DNA from: Conidiobolus incongruus B7586
Taxonomy: Eukaryota; Entomophthoromycota; Entomophthoromycetes; Entomophthorales; Conidiobolaceae
NCBI GenBank assembly: GCA_000697335.1
Contig: JNEM01013664.1
Span: 1-31,576, forward strand
Length of the DNA: 31,576 nucleotides
Reading direction: 5' to 3'
A program made the position numbers and the translations under genes. Below, piece after piece: positions 23,624 through 31,576 of this stretch (position 1 is its first letter; the number at the start of each line of letters is the position of its first letter). The notes under the pieces were generated by a model. That model was not told the DNA's origin and did no database searches. It saw only the letters and a program-made list of their open reading frames with translations.

Positions 23624-24879
23624 ATGATACTAGATAATAAGCCTAAATTAATTCCTTATCGAAGCGACTAATTTTGCTCTTTATGTCATATGAATCGTTA
23701 TTTGAACCCTAATATGGAATTGTTAATATGCGATTGTTTTCATAAATTGTATGAACTATCATAGTCCTTTTATTTAATATTTACTAATAATTTGTTTATT
23801 TAAAGGTGTCATTCTTGCGTTGATTCCACTTTTGCGAATGGTAATGCAAAATGTCACGCCTGTAATAGAACGTTAAGAAAGATGGAGTTTAGTCCTCAAT
23901 ATTTTCAAAATATTGAAGTTGAAAAAGAAGTAATAATCACCAAAATATTGGGCAAAACGTATAATATATTATTGAAAAAAATTATGATTCAAGATTAATA
24001 TCCGGTTTATATGGGTTTAATAAGAGATGTGATAATTTTCCAGACTTAAAGAGCTTTAACGATTATTTAGGAATGGTTGAAGAATATGGTGATTATTTAT
24101 GTATAATATTGATTAATTTATTTGACATTAAATCATTCTTTAGTAATGAATCTTTTTTATAATACTGGTGTTGAACAAACTGAAGCTGCAATTAAAAAGT
24201 ATGAAGAGGAGAATAAGGAAATAATTAAAATTAATGCACAAAGAGATGTAATTTTGTTTAATATAGCATACATTTACATTATGTATTTATAATAATATAA
24301 TTCCGATAGAATGAAAAAGAAAATCGTTACAGACGCCTCCAAGAAGAGGAGAGACGTTTAAAAACCGGAGGGATACAAGAGTCCCTAAGATTAATCAAAG
24401 AAGAGGATGAAATGAAGAAACAAGCAGTAGACAGCATTATATCCAATCTCGACAATGCAAATAGAAACGCTTTGGAAATTATTAATGATCAAAAAAAGAT
24501 GAAACGTAAATGGAGAGAATTGTCGGCTGCCGAGCTTAAGGCGAAATCTTTGCATACCAGATATAATCCAAGGTTCGACTTAAATAAGAATGAAGGCAAG
24601 GACGATATTTTTTATACTCCTTTCGAAACTATTTATGCTCCTATTTACGTTGAAATGAGACGAAGATACCATGATCTGTATTTATTACTATTTTATTCAT
24701 TTATCTTGAATACTAATTTTCAAACAGTTTGTCGACCTGCCTTAAGTGAAATTGAAAAAAAGACAGCTGCTGGAGGCTATTCTGTCACTTTTGCTTATTT
24801 AAGAGCTATTGAGGCGGCTCATATGGCTATCAATATCGATGTTCCTATTCAAAATATTCAATCCTGCAGTTATCATTAA
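23624..24879 (+). CDS. TFB3: TFIIH/CDK-activating kinase subunit Tfb3/MAT1, possibly broken
   Basis: MAT1/Tfb3 holds the Cdk7-cyclin H kinase onto TFIIH. Proposed exons: 23624-23748, 23806-23958, 23994-24100, 24144-24247, 24310-24677, then a last exon from 24728 (or 24747) to 24879. Visible are a full C3HC4 RING (CSLC, CDCFHKLCHSC, KCHAC), the family's TLRK and VEKEV, FNKRCDNFPDLKSFNDYL, a long charged coiled coil (EENKE to LKTGG), and a C-terminal AAGGYSVTFAYLRAIEAA. Three oddities stand out. A TAA at 23679-23681 lies two codons before the first RING cysteine, in frame, and no splice site can remove it; CAA would fit there. The second intron would be only 35 bases. The last junction is out of phase when the strong branch-point and acceptor (TACTAAT...CAG, 24726-24727) are used. 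Either this copy is decaying, the assembly has errors, or my exon model is wrong. A mariner copy starts just after its stop. Confidence 0.72.
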
Positions 24880-24881
24880 TA

Positions 24882-26060
24882 TTACTCTGCATTTTTAATA
24901 ATGGGAATTTTTTGCAATTAAAAATAAATAAACATTTGAATATATGATATATAAAAATAAATATATAAAATAAATTTAATAGTTTCCTTTATTATTAATA
25001 ACTTTTTGCTATACTTTTAGCAAACTTCTAACACCTAAAAAACAGTTCTTTTTATTAAAGACTGAAATTTGATGTTTCACAAACCAATTAAATTTTCCTG
25101 CAGAAATTTTCTTTCCTGTAAGCTGGTTTTTTAATTACCTAAAGCAATTATAATCACATAGGTTATAATCAAAGGAATATACTAGATGTGGTAGTTTTTT
25201 CTAGTTATTTTTAATTAGAAAGTTTTTTACAGCTTTAGATTTATGTATTTTATAATTATCATGTAAAATAATAGGTTTTCTTAAATTATATTGAGAACAC
25301 TAATTAAAAATACTTTTATTTAAAAAAACAATATATAATTTACTATTAATTGATTTTTCTTCAGGAACTAAATAAAAATAGCATATACTATTATAATCTA
25401 TTATAATAATTAATATTCACTTATTAACAAAGTGTTTATTTAAAGGGATTTGTAGAGGGAGTTGATTTAACTTAATCTAACATTTTAATTTGTGTTTTAG
25501 TAAAGGATTATATATAAAAATCTAAGATTCATCAATTGTAATTATTCACTATAAAAATTTAAGCTTCTAGTAATATTTCAATAGGTTTTGTTTAACAATA
25601 GCTACTCTAGTTTTTTTTTGAGTTTTAGTTAAATTATAAAGTACCTATTTTATATTTTTATTTATTAATTTTAGTTTAAACTTTAAAATATATAAAATAC
25701 TTGTAAGATTAATATTAAAGTGTTTAGATAATTCTCTAGCTAAAATAAAAAGGTGCTTTTTAATATATTTTTTCACTTTATTTATAATTGAAAGAGTAAC
25801 AATTAAAGTTAGTTTTCTAGATTTTAACAAGTTTTAAATAGTTTCTTTTTTAGCTTTAAAATAATTTACCTAGTGATAAATTGTTAATTTAGATAATACT
25901 TCATTACCAAAAGTTACTTGTAAATTTTAAATAATTTTAGAGGGTTTATGGTTAAGTTTTACTAATACCAAAATAAAAAACTTTTGATGATTACTATTTA
26001 GTTTAAACATAATTAAATTAAACAACCAATTTTAAAAAGTTAATTTTTTAATCAAAAAAA

Positions 26061-26097
<37 letters not shown>

Positions 26098-26203
26098 TAT
26101 ATAATTTCCTATTAACTTTATATATATTTATTTATTTCAAACTAATAATATGTTTGAAAAATCAGAAATTAAAAAATTTCCCATTATTTCAAATTCAAGG
26201 TAA
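24882..26203 (-). mobile_element. mariner-like DNA transposon, copy C, full length, best preserved
   Basis: A 1322-base element between TA duplications (24880-24881, 26204-26205). Inverted terminal repeats at 24882-24912 and about 26173-26203 share TTAC..TG.ATTT..AATAATGGGAA. The transposase reads on the minus strand. A helix-turn-helix region at 25830-25645 (RKLT...VKKYIKK..., ARELSKHFNI) is followed by VAIVKQNLLKYY, then TIDES (first Asp 25533-25531), PEEKSINSKLY, LHDN (second Asp 25260-25258), LPH...CDYN (third Asp 25155-25153), and LKNQLTGKK. Asp spacings of 90 and 34 residues make it mariner (DD34D). The HTH and all three Asp codons lie in one frame; the breaks are stop codons, mostly TAG where the family has Trp. 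It is inactive. Confidence 0.95.
26065..26091. repeat. (AT)n microsatellite inside mariner copy C
   Basis: A near-pure AT repeat at the same internal place as shorter or similar runs in copies A (7170-7190), B (19844-19861) and D (about 31500-31511), near the 5' side of the transposase region. It is a length-variable part of the element. Confidence 0.8.
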
Positions 26204-26205
26204 TA

Positions 26206-27071
26206 CCTTTACTATATTCAAATCACCTAGCATATACATATCAAAAATTATATTATTATCTATTTCAATTATTATGAATACCCTATAAATTTATTACATG
26301 CTTCATTTGATATATAATATATTTACATTATATCACCTTTAGTTGATCTTAGTTCTTATTATGTAATAATAAACAATATAGCATTATTAATACTAATTAT
26401 TAATAATATCTTTATATTAACATCTAACTTTTAAATTAAACTCCTACCTCAATAATAAATCATATAAAAATAGTTTAACTTTCTATTTATATAAATGATA
26501 TTAGTTCATTATACCATATATTAAAAGATATTATATTTATAGACAAATCCATGATTCAAATATAAAATTGATGCAATTTTCTAAAAAGATAATAAATAGA
26601 TTGATGACAATGTAAATTCATTTAAAATTTATCCATTGGCTTGTGGAAATATATCCCTAGTTATATATTTGAGTCTAGAGAAACATATTATATGTTATCA
26701 ATATTATTAAATGAGATATGCAATATTAAAAAATCAATAGATATTTGAAGTAATTATTCGAACTTTATGTAAAAAATGTTAAAATTAACATTTTTATATT
26801 GTTAATCAGTGTCAATTCCATAAATACGGATAATTACAACTTGAAATTTATTCAAAGTGTATTGAATATTTTATATTTTATATTTATTATACATATTTCT
26901 TATAGTTTAATAATTTTAAAGAGATTTGAATGATGATACGGTTCTGAATTAAAATTGATAGAATATTTTTTTTGAATAAAACAGATATAATACTAACAAT
27001 AATATTCAAATGTTTAAACTATTTTCCCCATAAGTAACCTTATTTGCCGAACATGGATTAGATAATTAATT
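26206..27071. other. AT-rich gap, nothing recognised
   Basis: Between mariner copy C and the region upstream of the MAP kinase gene. No coding frame, RNA gene or repeat homology was seen. Confidence 0.5.
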
Positions 27072-27203
27072 ATGACCAATCAATTATCTATTGAATTATT
27101 CTTTGTTTTACTTATGATATCATTTTCCCACAATGCCACTTTGATCTTAACTGGAAAAGAATTGACCAATCATCATCCTAGAACAGGTTTGAAGTTCGAT
27201 TAA
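27072..27203 (+). CDS. Candidate 43-residue secreted peptide or gene remnant
   Basis: ATG at 27072 opens a 44-codon frame that is too GC-balanced for this background. It reads MTNQLSIE, then a hydrophobic core LFFVLLMISFS, then a polar tail HNATLILTGKELTNHHPRTG..KFD and TAA. This is the layout of a signal peptide followed by a short polar chain with one NxT glycosylation site. A 38-base intron (GT at 27186, AG at 27223) would give an alternative end AEEKFSKIE and another stop. I recognise no family. It may be a real small gene, the first exon of a decayed secreted-protein gene, or chance. It lies 224 bases before the MAP kinase ATG on the same strand. Its two CCAAT words fall inside codons, so they are weak promoter evidence. 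Confidence 0.33.
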   Translation: MTNQLSIELFFVLLMISFSHNATLILTGKELTNHHPRTGLKFD

Positions 27204-27427
27204 AAAGCCTATAATTCAAGCTGAAGAGAAGTTTAGTAAAATTGAATAAAATCAATGTAATGCTAAATGATGTCATAATAGGAATTGTTTCAATTTTTAA
27301 AGTAATTAACCATATATTTCAATAAGTTATCAATTCTCTTTTTAAGCTTTTACAATTTATTGATATCCATACACTTTGATTAATAAATAATTTGATATTA
27401 AATTTTATTAATTTATTGCTTTTTAAT

Positions 27428-29101
<1,674 letters not shown>

Positions 29102-29815
29102 TTTCAAGCTTAGAATCTAGAGGTTAAATTTACACATTAAGCTTGTGACTTGAACATTGAAATATCGTCATACTATCATCAATAGTCACGTTTATAGTTA
29201 TTAACTGTGTAAAATCTTTAAAATATTAATTCATGAATCTCGATTCTAAGTATTTTGAAAGTCGCTATTTATAATATATCTTTCCAGATACTCTTTGTTA
29301 TATTTTTAATCAACATTCCAAAATTTTTAGAATTTTATCTACTTTTTTTATGTACCCAATTATCATTTTCTTTAATCTGTTAATTAACTCGGGATTTGAT
29401 TTAATCATTCTTCATTGATAAATCCATTATTTTTCTTTCTTAATTAGTCTTATGTGAAAATTAAATACCAAAATAATATTTTAGTTTACTTTTCTTAAAT
29501 TTAATTTCGTAACTAATTTTATATTAATTAATATTAATCAATATCTACAATAGATTTATTTTCAGATTAATTATAAAGTGTTACTGATAACAATGATGAA
29601 TTTATACTAAATGCAACAAATACATGCAAATATTGCTTATATTTTTACCTTATTACAATAATTCTTTAAATCATGAATTCATATAATATTTTGATGAATT
29701 TTTGAAATTAAATTTTATATTTATTTATAAAGATATTTATATTAATTAAAAATATACTATATATATTCATGTCCAAAATACAATGAAAATCAATTTATAT
29801 TAATTATATATAATT
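29102..29815. other. AT-rich gap, nothing recognised
   Basis: 3' side of the MAP kinase gene up to the target site of the oldest mariner copy. The sequence after the stop should hold the 3' UTR; no RNA gene or coding frame was found. Confidence 0.5.
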
Positions 29816-29817
29816 TA

Positions 29818-30320
29818 TTACTACATAAATTAAATAATAATATAATTTTAATATCAAAACTAAATATAATTATTAATATATAGTTTATGAAAATTAATAT
29901 ATAATATAAAGTTAATTTATTATTATTATTATTATTATTATTAATCTTTTGATATATTTTAACAAACTTTTAATATCTAAAGAATTTTTACTAAAACTAA
30001 AATTTATTATTTCTTAAACTATATAAGTATGTTTATAGAAATTTTCTTTTTAAATATAATATTTTTAATTATTTAAAATAATTATAATTATAAAGGTTAT
30101 GATTTAATGGATATAATATAAATAGTAATTTTTTTAAAATTTTTTATAACTTTAGCTTTATATAATATATAATTATTATATAAGATAATAAATCTTTAAT
30201 TAATAATATAAACACTATATAAAAATTAATCTATAAAAATATATATAGTTTATGATTAATTAATTTTATTTTAAAAATTAAATAAATATAAAATAAAATT
30301 ATCATCCATTATAATAATTA
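29818..30320 (-). mobile_element. mariner-like DNA transposon, copy E, old fragment interrupted by copy D
   Basis: After a TA at 29816-29817, the end TTACTACATAAATTAAATAA resembles the left inverted repeat of the other copies. The next 450 bases follow copy C from its AACAAACTT(C/T)TAA block to the ATTATAATAATTA block, but far more diverged than copies B and D. Homology stops at a TA (30319-30320), where copy D begins. The rest of this copy should lie beyond the right edge of the window, after copy D. A (TTA)n run at about 29918-29943 is peculiar to it. Confidence 0.72.
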
Positions 30321-31576
30321 TTACTTTGTAATTTAAATAATGGAAATTTTTTGTAATTAAAAAAAAATAAACATTTTAATATATAAAAAGTAAAAATAAA
30401 TATATAATATAAAATTAATAATTTTTTTTATTTCTAATAACTTTTTATTATATTATTAACAAAGATCTAACACTTAAAAAATAATTCTTTTTATTAAAGA
30501 CTATAATTTAATATTTTATAAACCAATTAAATTTTCATGTAGAAATTTTCTTTCTTGTAAACTAGTTTTTTAATTACCTAAAAGAATTATAATCACATAG
30601 GTTATAATTTAAAGAATATATTAGATATGGTAGTTTTTTCTAGTTATTTTTAATTAAAAAGTTTTTTACAACTTTAAATTTATGTATTTTACAATTATTA
30701 TACAAAATAATAGGTTTTCTCAAATTATATTAAAAATACCAATTAGAAGTAATTTTATTTAAAAAAGAAATATAAAGTTTACTATTAATTGATTTTCTTT
30801 TAAAAACTAAATAAAAATAACATATATTATTATAATCTATTATAATAATTAATATTCACTTATCAACAAAATATTTATTTAAAGGAATTTATAAAGGGGG
30901 TTAATTTAACTTAATCCAACACTTTAATTTATATTTTAGCAAAGTATTATATAAAAGAATTTAAGATTCATCAATTGTAATAATTTATTATAAAAGCTTT
31001 GATTTTTAACTATACCTTAATAAGTTTTGTTTAACAATAGCTACTTTAGCTTTTTTTTAAGCTTTAGTTAAATTATAAGGTATTTATTTTATATTTTTAT
31101 TAATTAATTTTAATTTAAACTTTAATATATATAAAATACTTATGTGACTAATATTAAAGTATTTTGATAATTCTTTAACTAAAATAATAAAGTGTTTTTC
31201 AATATAATTTTTCACTTTATTAATAATTAAAAAAATAATAGTTAAAGTTTGTTTTTTAAATTTTAATAAGTTTTAGATAATTTTTCTTTTAGCTTTAAAA
31301 TAATTTACCCAATAATAAATTGTTAATTTAAATAATATTTCATTACTAAAAATTATTTGTAAATTTTAAATAATTTTAAAGGGTTTATAGTTAAGTTTTA
31401 CTAACACTAAAATAAAAAACTTTTAGTGATTATTATTTAGTTTAAATATAATTAAATTAAACAACTAATTTTAAAAAATAAATTTTTTAATCAAAAAATT
31501 ATTATATATATAATTCAAAACTATATATTTTCTTATTTATTTTGTATATTTTTTTTTATTTAAAACTAATAATATG
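30321..31576 (-). mobile_element. mariner-like DNA transposon, copy D, cut by window edge
   Basis: It starts TTACTTTGTAATTTAAATAA straight after a TA at 30319-30320, and the whole length aligns with copies B and C up to ACTAATAATATG at the window end. By comparison with copy C, about 50 bases, including the right terminal repeat, are missing. The transposase reads on the minus strand and has many stops. G/C content is between that of B and C. It has inserted into copy E. Confidence 0.9.

Noticed and set aside
23679-23681. TAA read as glutamine (altered genetic code)
   Set aside because: TPT1, CMC2 and the MAP kinase end at TAA exactly where family members end, so TAA is a stop in this genome.
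27076-27170. Two CCAAT words as promoter boxes of the MAP kinase gene
   Set aside because: Both fall inside codons of the candidate small frame and such words are frequent; no other promoter evidence supports them.

Overview
This looks like nuclear DNA from a very AT-rich fungus, probably an early-diverging ('zygomycete-type') lineage, though I cannot place it more closely. The evidence for a fungus is a Hog1/Sty1-type MAP kinase, an Spt23/Mga2-type IPT-ankyrin regulator, and genes cut by many short introns (mostly 45-65 bases, GTAAGT/GTAAAT donors, TAG acceptors). Stop codons TAA, TAG and TGA all end conserved proteins at sensible places, so the code is standard.

Layout: a Dbp10/DDX54 RNA helicase gene on the minus strand, cut by the left window edge (1-2796); a 2.2 kb AT-rich gap; a WDR25/Cdc40-like WD40 gene (4968-6642); a mariner DNA transposon carrying a solo LTR inside it (7070-8696); the convergent pair TPT1 (9410-10359, +) and CMC2 (10369-10671, -) with 9 bases between their stops; a tRNA-Lys(TTT) gene (12156-12228); an Spt23/Mga2-like gene without a membrane anchor (13613-16493); a 7 kb gene-poor stretch with a second mariner copy (18674-19975) and the relic of an ML-domain (NPC2-like) gene (about 20874-21330); a TFB3/MAT1 gene with several irregularities (23624-24879) whose stop codon abuts a third mariner copy (24882-26203); a HOG1-like MAP kinase gene (27428-29101); and a nest of two more mariner copies running off the right edge (29818-31576).

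The genes are ordinary housekeeping and signalling genes (ribosome assembly, tRNA splicing, cytochrome oxidase assembly, transcription and CDK activation, lipid/hypoxia-type regulation, stress signalling) and do not form a functional cluster. The most informative feature is the set of five related mariner elements. The best-kept copy still reads in one frame through the helix-turn-helix region and all three catalytic aspartates with DD34D spacing, and is broken by stop codons that look like TGG to TAG changes. The copies differ mainly by C-to-T and G-to-A changes. This suggests repeat-directed or methylation-linked C-to-T mutation, and may help explain the extreme AT content.
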